Shown in pieces: positions 5,750-14,508 of a stretch of DNA of 36,199 nt (position 1 is its first letter; the number at the start of each line of letters is the position of its first letter). Location of the stretch: positions 1-36,199 of the IMG/VR virus record IMGVR_UViG_3300042876_000325; one strand, 5' to 3'. The translations under genes and the position numbers were made by a program. This DNA comes from a virus. The notes beneath the pieces were generated by a model. It ran no database searches. It saw only the letters and a list, made by a program, of their open reading frames with translations, and was not told the origin of the DNA.

Positions 5750-6209
5750 ATTGGATTCCTTTTATATCTACTAACGCCTGATGTTCTGAGTAGGGCGCAG
5801 ACCCGATACCTTTCGGATGCAACCAACCAAGAACATTTGTGTAATCGTGATATTGAATGTGAGAAAGTGAACCCACGGGGTAATTTTGATCGAAGGAATT
5901 AAAGTGATAGAGGTCTGCATCCCTAAGAACGGCAACATGACCATAGAGACCGTCCCAGAGCATGATGTCTCCTTTTAGAGGAATACCATTGGGTGTATTA
6001 GTAATCTTAGTAAAGTTGGAAGATCCATTGAGGTTCGAGAAGTTGTACCAGACGTATTTAGCCGCAGGAGCGGAAAGAACGGAGTATGGAAGTCCTAAAC
6101 ATTCTAAAATGTACTGATGCATGAGATCGAGACACTGAAATCCATATGCTCCGTCGGTATCTATTCCTCTTCCCGCCCATTTTGTTATAAACTGATCAAA
6201 GGTAAGCAT
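5682..6209 (-). CDS. CHAP-domain endolysin
   Basis: The 175-residue protein is a CHAP amidase/endopeptidase that cuts peptidoglycan at lysis. GFQCLDLMHQY places the nucleophile Cys26, and GDIMLWDGLYGHVAVL places the general base His91. The roughly 50-residue tail after the domain is not a recognised wall-binding module. Neighbours on both sides are lysis-type membrane proteins. There is no signal peptide, so a holin is needed for release. CHAP lysins are best known against Gram-positive-type walls. Confidence 0.85.
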   Translation of the reverse strand: MLTFDQFITKWAGRGIDTDGAYGFQCLDLMHQYILECLGLPYSVLSAPAAKYVWYNFSNLNGSSNFTKITNTPNGIPLKGDIMLWDGLYGHVAVLRDADLYHFNSFDQNYPVGSLSHIQYHDYTNVLGWLHPKGIGSAPYSEHQALVDIKGIQYASIDDSTARARTKEILVKVGV

Positions 6210-6222
6210 AGGTTCCTTTCTT

Positions 6223-6594
6223 TTATTTCAGAATACCAAAGTTTCTTAAAATTACCGGAAGTTGTGTAAGGAAAAACATCATAAATCCTCCCAAGAGACC
6301 CGCCATAACTCTCCAGGCTGCCGCTGTTGAAGTAAACTCTCTAATCTGATCTCGCAGTTGAAATAAGAGCTTTATATTATTCACAGGATCAGATTGTGCG
6401 ACGACGTTCTCAAGATCATGTATTCTTTTTTCGTGATCAGCGATAGACTTCATCACTCCGTCTCCCATTATTTTCACATCAGTCGAGAGATTATCCATTT
6501 TCGCTTCAACTCGTATAAGAGTATCATGGTCAGACCGTTGAAGGACATCCTGACTATCGAGGCGTTTTGTAAATTCAGTAAATGACTTTTCCAT
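6223..6594 (-). CDS. XhlA-like membrane protein (lysis/holin accessory)
   Basis: Start set at 6594, 6 bases after GGGAG. Residues 1-80 form a heptad-rich coiled coil with LIRVEAKMDNLSTDV, resembling hemolysin XhlA, and a single transmembrane helix lies near residues 97-115. XhlA proteins sit in the membrane and cooperate with a holin and an amidase. Position just upstream of the endolysin agrees. A coiled-coil spanin-like role is an alternative. Confidence 0.6.
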   Translation of the reverse strand: MEKSFTEFTKRLDSQDVLQRSDHDTLIRVEAKMDNLSTDVKIMGDGVMKSIADHEKRIHDLENVVAQSDPVNNIKLLFQLRDQIREFTSTAAAWRVMAGLLGGFMMFFLTQLPVILRNFGILK

Positions 6595-6604
6595 TTTCAT
6601 CTCC

Positions 6605-6796
6605 CTACTTTTTAGCGGGTCTTCCCCTTTTCGGTTTTGCATAGGCAACGGTCACTTCCTCAACTCCGACCTCCGATGCTCCAGCGTCTTGTTCAGACTC
6701 TTTCATCAAAAGAGAGAAATAGTCTTTGGCCTGTTCTTGGGAAAGTGTTCCCTGAGACTTATATTCCTCAAGTCGTTTTTTTTCTTCACTAGTCAT
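6605..6796 (-). CDS. Small acidic protein with a C-terminal AT-hook-like motif
   Basis: The start at 6796 is chosen because GGAGG lies 8 bases before it; the ATG at 6811 is inside that site. The 63 residues are acidic and helical and end in KPKRGRPAKK, an AT-hook-like RGRP core that can bind the minor groove of AT-rich DNA. It may instead be a virion-assembly chaperone; no family was recognised. Confidence 0.55.
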   Translation of the reverse strand: MTSEEKKRLEEYKSQGTLSQEQAKDYFSLLMKESEQDAGASEVGVEEVTVAYAKPKRGRPAKK

Positions 6797-6826
6797 ACTA
6801 CTCACCTCCATTCTTTTAGTATAAGG

Positions 6827-7339
6827 TTATTTATTAATTCTGCTTAAAAGATTATCTATTAACGTTTGTCTAATTAACCGTTCATCTCCTGGATCTCGAG
6901 GGTTACTTCTTAACCTAGGACCATTAATTCCCTGAAATAATCCTAGTAAAAGAGGGGCAAGAAGTGCTGTCTGTCTCCCTCCCTCGATCCCACTTGCTAA
7001 AACTTGTTCATCGTTTTGTTTCCCTGAAAGTCCCTGCTTGATAGCTTCCATTCCTCCGCTCGCTAATCCTCCTGCGGCAACAGCCCCCGGTAAAAGACCA
7101 TATGAAGCGGTACGAATTGCCCCCGGAATGGGTTGAATTTGATCCATAACTGAGGGAGCTTGTCTATTCCATCCCGTTCCATGAGAAGCGTTTATCAATC
7201 GTTTTACTAAATCTCCCGCCGGAGAAATTTCAACTGCCGACTGTACGTCTCTTCCTACGCTTCCCGCTGCTTTCTGAAGCGGAGAGTCAGGAAGAGGAGA
7301 GACCACTCTATTACCAAGAAGAAAGTCGAGAATATTCAT
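6827..7339 (-). CDS. Putative virion-associated or injection protein
   Basis: The 170-residue protein is rich in Gly and Ala with two amphipathic or hydrophobic stretches (about residues 72-97 and 121-138), as in membrane-active internal virion proteins. It follows the fibre stop codon by only 3 bases without a Shine-Dalgarno sequence, as many structural genes here do. A role in DNA delivery is inferred from composition and position between fibre and lysis genes. Confidence 0.4.
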   Translation of the reverse strand: MNILDFLLGNRVVSPLPDSPLQKAAGSVGRDVQSAVEISPAGDLVKRLINASHGTGWNRQAPSVMDQIQPIPGAIRTASYGLLPGAVAAGGLASGGMEAIKQGLSGKQNDEQVLASGIEGGRQTALLAPLLLGLFQGINGPRLRSNPRDPGDERLIRQTLIDNLLSRINK

Positions 7340-7342
7340 ATT

Positions 7343-8482
7343 CTAATACTCATAACTAAATGGAGTCACTTGGTAATTACAATCTCCCGATCCTGTCCAG
7401 GCAACTTGATAGAATGACTTATAGACAGAAACGGTGGCATTTCCTGCTGAAAGAGAGACTTGAATAGGAGCCGCAAGGAGTCCTCCATTATCTTTTCCTC
7501 CGCCGGTAATTGCGGCGATACTTCGCAAAGGAACCACAGGGAGAGTGAAGGTCTTAGTCACTGCGTTACTTGTTCCGGTATTGGTATTATCCATCATAAT
7601 AGAACACGTATTCCCATTGATTGAGTACCGGGAAACAAATGTAGGATTTGGACTAAATCCCGCTAGCGTAGGAGACCAGGCAAACCACCCGGGGAAAGCA
7701 AAGGGTGAGGTCTTTTTCGACGTATAAGGGCTTGAAATAGCCGCATTGGCCACAGGAGTACCCGAGTCTCCGGCGAGCGTTCCGGTCGTTGTTCCTGAAG
7801 CTAACCCAAAGCCAACAAGGTAAAAATACTCCGTTGTCCCACCCTGAACAAATCTAAGTTTGTCTCCCTTTGCTAAGGATGTGGAAAGATCAGTGTTTAT
7901 CGTAATGACTGATCCTGAAGAGAATGACCACGTTCCTGAAGCGGCTATCCATCCATCATTGACCTCAGTAGCAAGTGTAGCCCAATTAGGGGTAGTTCCG
8001 TTTGTTGTAAGATACTGAGTATTCGTCCCTATGCCAAGTCTTGTTACCGTTCCCCCGGCGCTTCGATAGAAAAGATCCCCTGTAGCGTCTGAAGAAAGAG
8101 TAATAGTTGGGGTTCCCAGAGTAAGGGATGCCGCCGATCCTCCACTTATTGATGGCGTTCCTATCACCGGCGTTCCATTGATGACGTTAGATGTCAGCGT
8201 TCCTCCCTGGATAGTCGAGGTCCCAATAAGTGTCGTTCCTATCGTCCCTCCTATCCATGTTGAAGTTCCGTGCGTCTCTCCGACTGTTCGTGCGGCAAAC
8301 TTCCCTGCGGTGAAATTTTTAAGAACAGCCGTTCCCGAGTTCGTTCCTAGGGTGTATTCAATCGTTCCAATAGCCGAATGAAGAGTAGTGTGATCAGCAG
8401 CATGGTCCGGTCCTGTTGCGAGAGGGCTTGTACCTGCGGGATCGGTAAATGTATCTATTTGTCCTGGATATAAAGAAGGCAT
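7343..8482 (-). CDS. Tail fibre protein
   Basis: The 379-residue protein opens with DHAADHTTLHSAI, a common head of phage fibres that docks to the tail, followed by Gly-Thr-Ile repeats (about 60-135) suggesting a beta-solenoid shaft, and a beta-rich C-terminal domain (about 250-379) with aromatic residues that could bind a surface receptor. The GTSTIQGG segment is shared with the fibre-like protein at 11306-11941, hinting at shared modules. Its ATG lies exactly 7 bases after the -10 box, so its message should be leaderless. Confidence 0.7.
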   Translation of the reverse strand: MPSLYPGQIDTFTDPAGTSPLATGPDHAADHTTLHSAIGTIEYTLGTNSGTAVLKNFTAGKFAARTVGETHGTSTWIGGTIGTTLIGTSTIQGGTLTSNVINGTPVIGTPSISGGSAASLTLGTPTITLSSDATGDLFYRSAGGTVTRLGIGTNTQYLTTNGTTPNWATLATEVNDGWIAASGTWSFSSGSVITINTDLSTSLAKGDKLRFVQGGTTEYFYLVGFGLASGTTTGTLAGDSGTPVANAAISSPYTSKKTSPFAFPGWFAWSPTLAGFSPNPTFVSRYSINGNTCSIMMDNTNTGTSNAVTKTFTLPVVPLRSIAAITGGGKDNGGLLAAPIQVSLSAGNATVSVYKSFYQVAWTGSGDCNYQVTPFSYEY

Positions 8483-8488
8483 ACTTTA

Positions 8489-8516
8489 ATAATACGGTTA
8501 TCTTTTATTAGGTCAA
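8489..8516 (-). promoter_or_regulatory. Leaderless promoter of the tail fibre gene
   Basis: TTGACC (8516-8511), a 16-base spacer ending in ATAACCG, TATTAT (8494-8489), six bases TAAAGT, then ATG. The predicted transcription start falls on the A of the start codon. The same layout, including TAAAGTATG, is at 14700-14727. Confidence 0.75.
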
Positions 8517-8587
8517 ATACCACGATAATTTAACCCCTTATAATCCCCTGGGGCTTTAAGATATTCCTCCTTTCTTCCCTCCCCTCC

Positions 8588-8650
8588 GGCAGTCCTAACT
8601 CTAAGACCTGATTAACATTGTGTGTGTTAGGACTCGTCCTTTAATCTGCC
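8588..8650. other. Structured element in a 494-base gene-poor gap
   Basis: A perfect 9-bp inverted repeat (AGTCCTAAC at 8591-8599, GTTAGGACT at 8626-8634) is enclosed by GGC and GCC. It lies between the terminator at 8738 and the fibre promoter. No minus-strand coding gene is visible in 8483-8977. It could be an untranslated RNA or a protein-binding site. Confidence 0.4.
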
Positions 8651-8737
8651 GTCTGGGTATGGTATTCAAGGTGGCCTAGTCCGGTTGATTATTGCCCTTC
8701 TCTTTTGAGAATCCGGCGGCTGGCCAGTCTGGCTTCC

Positions 8738-8766
8738 AAAAAAAGCCCCTTGCGTATACAAGGGGC
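8738..8766 (-). terminator. Rho-independent terminator after the ejection-protein operon
   Basis: On the minus strand GCCCCTTG and CAAGGGGC form a perfect 8-bp stem with a 6-base loop, followed directly by seven T residues. It separates the ejection-protein operon from the fibre gene, which has its own promoter. Confidence 0.85.
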
Positions 8767-8870
8767 CATCAATGTATTTTAACAGATGACGCAACCGTAT
8801 ACGCAGTCACTTTCTTATATCTCTATAATATGAATTAGGAAAGAGTTGTCAACGGGAGTATAATAGGGAT

Positions 8871-8981
8871 ATGAAATGGGATGGATACGGAAGAGAACCA
8901 GACTATAAAGGACAGTGGAAATGGCCAATTACTATCTGGTCATTTGTCATAGGAATGTGGATTGCTTCTTTTATATTTTAA
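8871..8981 (+). CDS. Plus-strand 36-aa membrane peptide
   Basis: This is one of only two plus-strand genes I can support. It encodes a polar Trp/Lys-rich N-terminus (about 1-18) and one transmembrane helix (about 19-36). TATAAT lies exactly six bases before the ATG, and the 16 bases around the start are nearly the same as at the other plus-strand gene (33906). There is no strong Shine-Dalgarno site. It converges on the ejection-protein gene, with a 4-base overlap at the stop codons. Function unknown. Confidence 0.45.
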   Translation: MKWDGYGREPDYKGQWKWPITIWSFVIGMWIASFIF

Positions 8982-10363
8982 CGCTTCTGGCCTAACATCC
9001 CCTGAATAATACTCGCTCCTGCTACCGCTCCCGCTCCACCGACTGCCGCAGGGCCAAACCTATTCAATGTATTTTCTAGTCCATAAATTTTCGCCAGTTT
9101 CGCTGTCTGTTTCGCAACCTCAGGAGCTTCAGTTTTTATTAATTGTTTTGCTGACCGAGCAAGGGCGTCATTAAGACCCGCAAGAGCAGTTTTCCCTACT
9201 TTTCCAGCACTCGTATATGCATCGTTCCACACTTGAATCTGTTCCAATAAGTCAGGAACAGAGAGTTCTTTGTTTGCCTGAAGAGCGGGTTTTACTGTAT
9301 CCATCCAAAGTTTTTTCGCCGTGGGGTCTTGAGAAACAAACTTATCTCCTGCTTCAATAATGGAGTTAGTAGAAACTTTTTTAGAAACTTCTTTAGCAGC
9401 AATCTCTCGGGCTGCTATCGCTTTTCCTTTTCCTCCAATAACGTCACCGAGAATATTCTTTCCACTTTTAAGAAGATCGGAACCGGCTGCTAATGTTGCC
9501 CCTGTTTCCACTCCAGCGGGAAGGATATCCTGTACAAGACCCACATCCTGAGGAGTTTTAGGGAAAAGAAGATCCATGATATTTTTTGCTTGTCCTGATT
9601 TCACTGCACCAACAAGTCCCTGATCCTTCACCGCAGCAACTTGTCTTCCCAAATCACTTTGCGCTTTTTCAGCAAGATTTACCGCCGGACCAAAGGGAAT
9701 ATCGAGAAGAGAAGCAAGAGGGCCACGATTGTTTTGTGTTTTAGGAACAAAGGATGTTTGAGTCTTTTCCACTCCAAACTTCGATGCCATTTGGTCTCTC
9801 AGTTGGTTAAACTTGTCTACGGCCTCTTTTTGGGTAGATCCAAGGCTAGGAAGGAGCTTAGAAAGCCGCTCAAAGTCCTGATCCGTCAAAACACCCGTGT
9901 CCCCTGTTAACGCCTTTAATGTGGCCGCAAACCCAGCCTTAGAGTCGTTATAGACAGCGGCATCCTCATTAAGCCCCACTTTCCCTTTTATTTCTTCAGC
10001 GGCTCCTTTTAACCTCGCTCCCGGACCCTTCCCAAACGTTCCTCCTCCGGCAGCTTGATACGCTTTTTCGAGAGAGTCAACAAAGTTTACCGTTGCCTCA
10101 CCGGTAATCTTATTCTTTTTATCTACCGCACTTAAAACAGGGTTTGCTTTTGATCCTGACTCAATGGCTTTTTGCGCCAAAAGAGGATCGCTTTTTGCAA
10201 TGTCTGTAACATCCAACACCCCATGTTGAATAAGCTTTAGCGTTGCATTTTCTTTCTGTTTTCCCTCGATAAACTTATCAACCTCAGCAGGCTTATACCC
10301 CGCATTAATAGCCGCCTGACGGCGTTTTATAATATCTTCCTGATTCGACCAATCGATTGCCAT
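8978..10363 (-). CDS. Large ejection (internal virion) protein
   Basis: The 461-residue protein is Ala/Lys/Gln-rich and helical, with a central block (about residues 140-195) containing TGDTGVLTDQDFERLSKLLP that recurs in phage DNA-transfer and internal virion proteins. A Gly-rich hydrophobic tail (about 438-457) could insert into the membrane. It is the last gene before the terminator. A role like P22 gp16 is inferred from position after the nozzle and the Q-rich protein. Confidence 0.55.
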   Translation of the reverse strand: MAIDWSNQEDIIKRRQAAINAGYKPAEVDKFIEGKQKENATLKLIQHGVLDVTDIAKSDPLLAQKAIESGSKANPVLSAVDKKNKITGEATVNFVDSLEKAYQAAGGGTFGKGPGARLKGAAEEIKGKVGLNEDAAVYNDSKAGFAATLKALTGDTGVLTDQDFERLSKLLPSLGSTQKEAVDKFNQLRDQMASKFGVEKTQTSFVPKTQNNRGPLASLLDIPFGPAVNLAEKAQSDLGRQVAAVKDQGLVGAVKSGQAKNIMDLLFPKTPQDVGLVQDILPAGVETGATLAAGSDLLKSGKNILGDVIGGKGKAIAAREIAAKEVSKKVSTNSIIEAGDKFVSQDPTAKKLWMDTVKPALQANKELSVPDLLEQIQVWNDAYTSAGKVGKTALAGLNDALARSAKQLIKTEAPEVAKQTAKLAKIYGLENTLNRFGPAAVGGAGAVAGASIIQGMLGQKR

Positions 10364-10366
10364 ATA

Positions 10367-11275
10367 TTAATTAAATATATCCGAAAGAGACGGAAGGGAA
10401 CTTCCCGTAGAGCCTGATCCTGCGAGTTTATTCGTATGAGCAATTTGCGCCTGGAGAAGCGCAAGCTGTAAAGGATTTTGCTGCTGTTGAAATGATAGCT
10501 GTGCTTGCTGAGCGGCGGCTTCGACTTCTGCCTGTTTCTGTTGTAGAGCAAGTTGTGCCGCAGCCTGTGCCTGTTGCTGATTATTCTGATAAATACCAAG
10601 TCCCTGAGTTATCGCTGAGGATGCTCCGCCTGCCTGAAGCTGAGCTATGGCGTTTCTTACCGCCCTCTCTTGTTCAGTTTCTTGCGTGGGAAGTTGTGCT
10701 ATTTGGTTTTGTAATGCACGAATAGCATCTTCCCTATTCTGTCCGACAGTAGCAGTCTGACCGGTATAAAACTGTGTCACCGGGGAAAGCTGCTGGTTTT
10801 GGTACTGATCATAAAACCCTGATTCTGAGGAAATACCACGCCGACCGAGTTCCCGAGATCCTGCGATACTCGTTCGTTGTTCTTCTTTCTGCTGATTGGC
10901 AGTAATTTGACTCAAAAGGTTCTGATATCGTTGTTCGAGAGGCTGCTGCTGCGCCTGAAGCTGGGCTCCTGTTTGAGCATATTTCTGCTGTATTTCAGGA
11001 ATAGACGCCTGGAGAGAAGCCACCGCCGGAGCATTGGCCTGCTGTTGAAGTTTTAACTGCTGCTGGACAATAGAGGCATAATCTCCTCCCCCGGAGTATC
11101 CTCCAGAAAGACCTCCTGAATACCCTCCTAAACCTGAACGAATCTGGTCGGAGGACATCGTGTCTCCACCGGCAAAGTAGGGAAGGCCTGCTTTTTCGAG
11201 AAGGGATTTATATTCACTTTCCTGCGCAGGATTTCTTCCTGTTTTCGCTAATTCAACTAGTCGATCGTCAGCCAT
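10367..11275 (-). CDS. Gln-rich coiled-coil protein, probable ejection protein
   Basis: The 302-residue protein has an acidic N-terminus, a Gly/Ser patch (about 45-65), then over 200 residues very rich in Gln and Ala with heptad character. Such composition is typical of P22 gp7/gp20-type internal proteins. Its neighbours (nozzle-like upstream, larger ejection-like downstream) support that. It starts without a Shine-Dalgarno sequence. Confidence 0.5.
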   Translation of the reverse strand: MADDRLVELAKTGRNPAQESEYKSLLEKAGLPYFAGGDTMSSDQIRSGLGGYSGGLSGGYSGGGDYASIVQQQLKLQQQANAPAVASLQASIPEIQQKYAQTGAQLQAQQQPLEQRYQNLLSQITANQQKEEQRTSIAGSRELGRRGISSESGFYDQYQNQQLSPVTQFYTGQTATVGQNREDAIRALQNQIAQLPTQETEQERAVRNAIAQLQAGGASSAITQGLGIYQNNQQQAQAAAQLALQQKQAEVEAAAQQAQLSFQQQQNPLQLALLQAQIAHTNKLAGSGSTGSSLPSLSDIFN

Positions 11276-11305
11276 AATTTAATTGTATGAACATTCTTTA
11301 TCCCG

Positions 11306-11941
11306 TCAATTTATTGTCGTTACTATCCCCTTTTGGACCACTATCGTCCCTAACGTCGTTGTTGAACCAACAAAATCCACCGTCTTTACATACACCGCTG
11401 TTCCCGTCGCTCCTGCCGTTCCCCCAACCTGATATGTTCCCGCATTTGACGTTCCTCCCTGAATTAAGGACGTTCCTATCGTCATTGTTCCTAAAGTACC
11501 TGCAAAAAACTGTACTCCGGTATTTCCCATCGTTCCTATAACATTTGAGGAGGAGTCTTTTAACTGAAATACGCCTTGAGTATTGGCTGAGTCGCCTAAA
11601 ATACCCGTTCCCCCCATGAGTTTTGTCCATGCCACATCATTTATTTTTGCGTTTGTTACTGCATTGGCTTGGATCTTGAGAGAGGATACTGCGTTTGTCA
11701 TCAAAGCGTTCGACCCTATTGAGTTATCCGCTATCTGTTCCGTTCCTATGACTCCGGCAGCAAGCTTTGCTCGTCGTATCTGTCCCCTATCTACTCGCTG
11801 ATCCCATTGGGTCGAAAGTTCCTCAATGGGTGCTTGTGTCTGTATCGTCGTTCCTCCCGCCATCTGATTTCCGTGGTTATTTAACGGATTAAACTTAGAT
11901 CCGAAAGAAGATATTGGTCTTAAAAAAGGATCAAGTGGCAT
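11306..11941 (-). CDS. Fibre or tail-tip protein with Gly-Thr repeats
   Basis: The 211-residue protein has a helical N-terminal half (about 45-105) with a repeat like IADNSIGSNALMTNAVSS, as in trimeric fibre connectors, then a beta-solenoid-like Gly-Thr region (about 125-200) similar to the fibre at 7343-8482. It begins one base after the nozzle-like gene ends. Probably a tail-needle or short fibre; the exact part is not known. Confidence 0.5.
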   Translation of the reverse strand: MPLDPFLRPISSFGSKFNPLNNHGNQMAGGTTIQTQAPIEELSTQWDQRVDRGQIRRAKLAAGVIGTEQIADNSIGSNALMTNAVSSLKIQANAVTNAKINDVAWTKLMGGTGILGDSANTQGVFQLKDSSSNVIGTMGNTGVQFFAGTLGTMTIGTSLIQGGTSNAGTYQVGGTAGATGTAVYVKTVDFVGSTTTLGTIVVQKGIVTTIN

Positions 11942-11942
11942 A

Positions 11943-13364
11943 TTATTTATTTACCAAATCATACTGATAAGTAAACGAATAAAGGTTAAACCTGTCATTA
12001 CTTCCGTTATCATAAAACTGAAGATACATAAGCGTCCCCCGTGAGTCGGGAGGAAAGTCTACCTGTGTATGTCCTGCGTGAAGATCGCATAGCTCTTTCC
12101 ATATCTGTGGCCCCTCACGATTAAAGGGATTAAAAATCTCTGTAGCGTCTGAAAATGAGCAACGAACTCTTGCTCCACAACCGGGATTGGTAAAAAACTC
12201 TATTCTTCTAAAGTCTTTCATCTGTTGAGGACTATTTGCATGAACGATAAGAACGAGCGATGACTCTATCCCCGATCCGTTATCTGTTTTTGATGTCCCG
12301 GATAACTGATAGACTTGACCAGTTTGGTCTCCAAAAATAAACTGATCGACGCCATTAACGTCTTTATAGGAAGTAAACGAAGTAGGAAAGTTGGAAAATC
12401 TATAATTACTAAACTCGTTTTTCTGATAATCGTACTTAATAAGTGAATCGGGAATAGTAATACCCGTAAAGTCATCAGTGAGTGTTCCTGCGGCTAAGAA
12501 GTAATTATATCGATACACCCCTCCGGGAGCAGAGTTAAACGACGTTCCTATGATAGAACTTCCCGAGTCGTTATAGATTTGGTTCTGGATTGTATTGGAG
12601 ACTAGCTGCGGAGCCCCTGCATTTGAGGTAAAAATACCCAATCTATTCATCCAAAAACGATAATCCTCAACCGTTCCCATGGAATAGGGGCTGGAGGGAC
12701 CCAATCTTGTTGCCATATCAATAAGTGTATCTCCATCCCACCGATACATAAGACCGGAGTTCTTAACACTCAAGAGGCGATCTGAGGCTTTATATATTCT
12801 TGATAGCTTACCGTCCGATGGGATGAAAAGACTCGTAGAATCGGTTATCCAGTCAGTTCCCGTGCCTGAGGTCGAGTAAAATAGGCTTGATGAAGTCCCT
12901 GCCACATAAATCCTATTTTGATATTCAGCCACATCTACCCCAATAGGAGCGCCAGAAGTATTAGTAAAACTTGTTCCATCTGTTGAGTGTCTTGTTGACC
13001 CCACCCCATCGACAATAAAGAGCGTGTTATCCAAAACTGCGCTCATCACATGAGCCCCGTTTCCTATCGTTCCATTCCCGGCTACTGTCCAAGCCCCTGT
13101 CCCCTGTGCTGAATAATAAAGCGTCGATCCTGAGGCACGATAATTAAAAAACGTACTTCCGTCGTTTTTCTGCCATGTAAAAAGAGAGTTAACCGTTGAA
13201 TTATCAGGTGTTCCTAAATATGTCGTATATCCTGATCGTTTCCGTTTCGCCCCAAAGGGAACGGAGTCCATATTCACTGAGTGGATGATATTCCCATCAG
13301 GAAGAAGAAAGGGATTTTGGTAGGTATTGATACCACCAAACGTGGATACGGTGGCTTCTGGCAT
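11943..13364 (-). CDS. Beta-propeller-like tail nozzle protein (putative)
   Basis: The 473-residue protein is almost all beta-strand with repeated Tyr/Thr/Ser-rich blades (for example TLYYSAQGTG, SSLFYSTSGTG, GQVYQLSG) at about 45-60-residue spacing, as in the propeller nozzle (gp10 type) of P22-like short tails. It directly follows the neck-adaptor-like gene, the same order as in podoviruses. No enzymatic motif is seen. Confidence 0.55.
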   Translation of the reverse strand: MPEATVSTFGGINTYQNPFLLPDGNIIHSVNMDSVPFGAKRKRSGYTTYLGTPDNSTVNSLFTWQKNDGSTFFNYRASGSTLYYSAQGTGAWTVAGNGTIGNGAHVMSAVLDNTLFIVDGVGSTRHSTDGTSFTNTSGAPIGVDVAEYQNRIYVAGTSSSLFYSTSGTGTDWITDSTSLFIPSDGKLSRIYKASDRLLSVKNSGLMYRWDGDTLIDMATRLGPSSPYSMGTVEDYRFWMNRLGIFTSNAGAPQLVSNTIQNQIYNDSGSSIIGTSFNSAPGGVYRYNYFLAAGTLTDDFTGITIPDSLIKYDYQKNEFSNYRFSNFPTSFTSYKDVNGVDQFIFGDQTGQVYQLSGTSKTDNGSGIESSLVLIVHANSPQQMKDFRRIEFFTNPGCGARVRCSFSDATEIFNPFNREGPQIWKELCDLHAGHTQVDFPPDSRGTLMYLQFYDNGSNDRFNLYSFTYQYDLVNK

Positions 13365-13365
13365 A

Positions 13366-14508
13366 TTATAGCCTCAAGAAGGTATCGGGAAACTCCTCAC
13401 CTACAGTCTCCACGATATCAATAAATTGAGGTCCCGTTTTTGTCCTTGGGGTAGACTCTTTCTGGAACTGTTTAATCGCTGCCATTGCCTGACCCTCTTT
13501 TACCTGTCCCAGATCAGCTTTTCCATCTTTATAGTAGGCCATTGCCTGAGCATAATCGACAAATCCTTTTGAGTATCCCCTCATGGGAACGGGGAGAGTG
13601 TCTGCGTCACTCGAAAGAACAGCGTTAAGTTTGTAATAGAGAATAGTCGCTGTTCCTGCGGCGGTGTGAGGCCAACGAGAAATAACGTTATCTCCATACA
13701 TGAAAAAGAACGGGTTGGTTGCATCGTATGTTTGATTATTATTCGGCGTGGTAGATTCCATCTTTGTTGCAGGGATATAGTTTGACCCATCGTACATCCA
13801 GAGCCTTCTGACCTGCTTAAAGTCTGTTGCAGTAATCGTCCCTAACTCATTTGTTCCCGAGAAAGCTACCGAGGTAGATCCTAGAGCGTAGTCTTGGTTT
13901 ACATCAATAACTGCGTTCGTCATCTGCTCAAGATACTCATTAATCCAGTCGTTTAAAACTGAATCGTCTCCAATATATCCTGAACTAAAAAGCTTATCTT
14001 TCACCCGCTGGCGAATAGAGGCCAAAGAATAAAAATCGTATCCTGCGGTTGTTATCCAATCAGACTGGGAAGACGTTCCTGCAAGAGCTGAATTATAAAA
14101 CGCTGTCTTATATGCGTAGGTTGTAGCCCCAGTTTGGTCGTCATAATAGGAAAACTCGCCATCGGGAGTAATTGAAGTAGTGGCAAGGGCGACTGGAGTT
14201 CCCGTCGTTCCTGAAACTGATCTATACCAAATAATCTGATCGTATTTCACCGCATAAACCGGTGTATCTGTTGCGTGGGCATACGTTGTCGTTCCAGATG
14301 AGACAAGCTGTGTCCCCGAAGGAACGGAGGAATTTAACTTAAGTATTTCGCTTTTCTCCTCACCGGTTTTTCCTATCTGAACAGCGTAATTGGCCGTAAA
14401 AGAGTTTGCATTCTGAACATGAACTGTCCCCACTCCTATAGCCTCAGCTTGGGAAAGAAAGGTAAAAGGAGCGAGATCAGATAGATTATTCGTTACTCGT
14501 AATATCAT
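13366..14508 (-). CDS. Head-to-tail adaptor-like protein
   Basis: The 380-residue protein has a beta-rich N-terminal half (1-165) and a C-terminal half (about 170-380) with SIRQRVKDKLFSSGYIGDDS and following helices that resemble phage neck adaptors bound below the portal. It overlaps the short gene before it (ATGA) and is followed by the nozzle-like protein. Function is inferred from sequence pattern and order. Confidence 0.55.
   Translation of the reverse strand: MILRVTNNLSDLAPFTFLSQAEAIGVGTVHVQNANSFTANYAVQIGKTGEEKSEILKLNSSVPSGTQLVSSGTTTYAHATDTPVYAVKYDQIIWYRSVSGTTGTPVALATTSITPDGEFSYYDDQTGATTYAYKTAFYNSALAGTSSQSDWITTAGYDFYSLASIRQRVKDKLFSSGYIGDDSVLNDWINEYLEQMTNAVIDVNQDYALGSTSVAFSGTNELGTITATDFKQVRRLWMYDGSNYIPATKMESTTPNNNQTYDATNPFFFMYGDNVISRWPHTAAGTATILYYKLNAVLSSDADTLPVPMRGYSKGFVDYAQAMAYYKDGKADLGQVKEGQAMAAIKQFQKESTPRTKTGPQFIDIVETVGEEFPDTFLRL

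Noticed and set aside
10327-10599. Minus-strand 90-codon frame
   Set aside because: Shadow of the Gln-rich ejection-like gene in another frame.
11298-11630. Minus-strand 110-codon Asn/Arg-rich frame
   Set aside because: A shadow of the Gly-Thr fibre gene in another frame; the fibre has family-like repeats.
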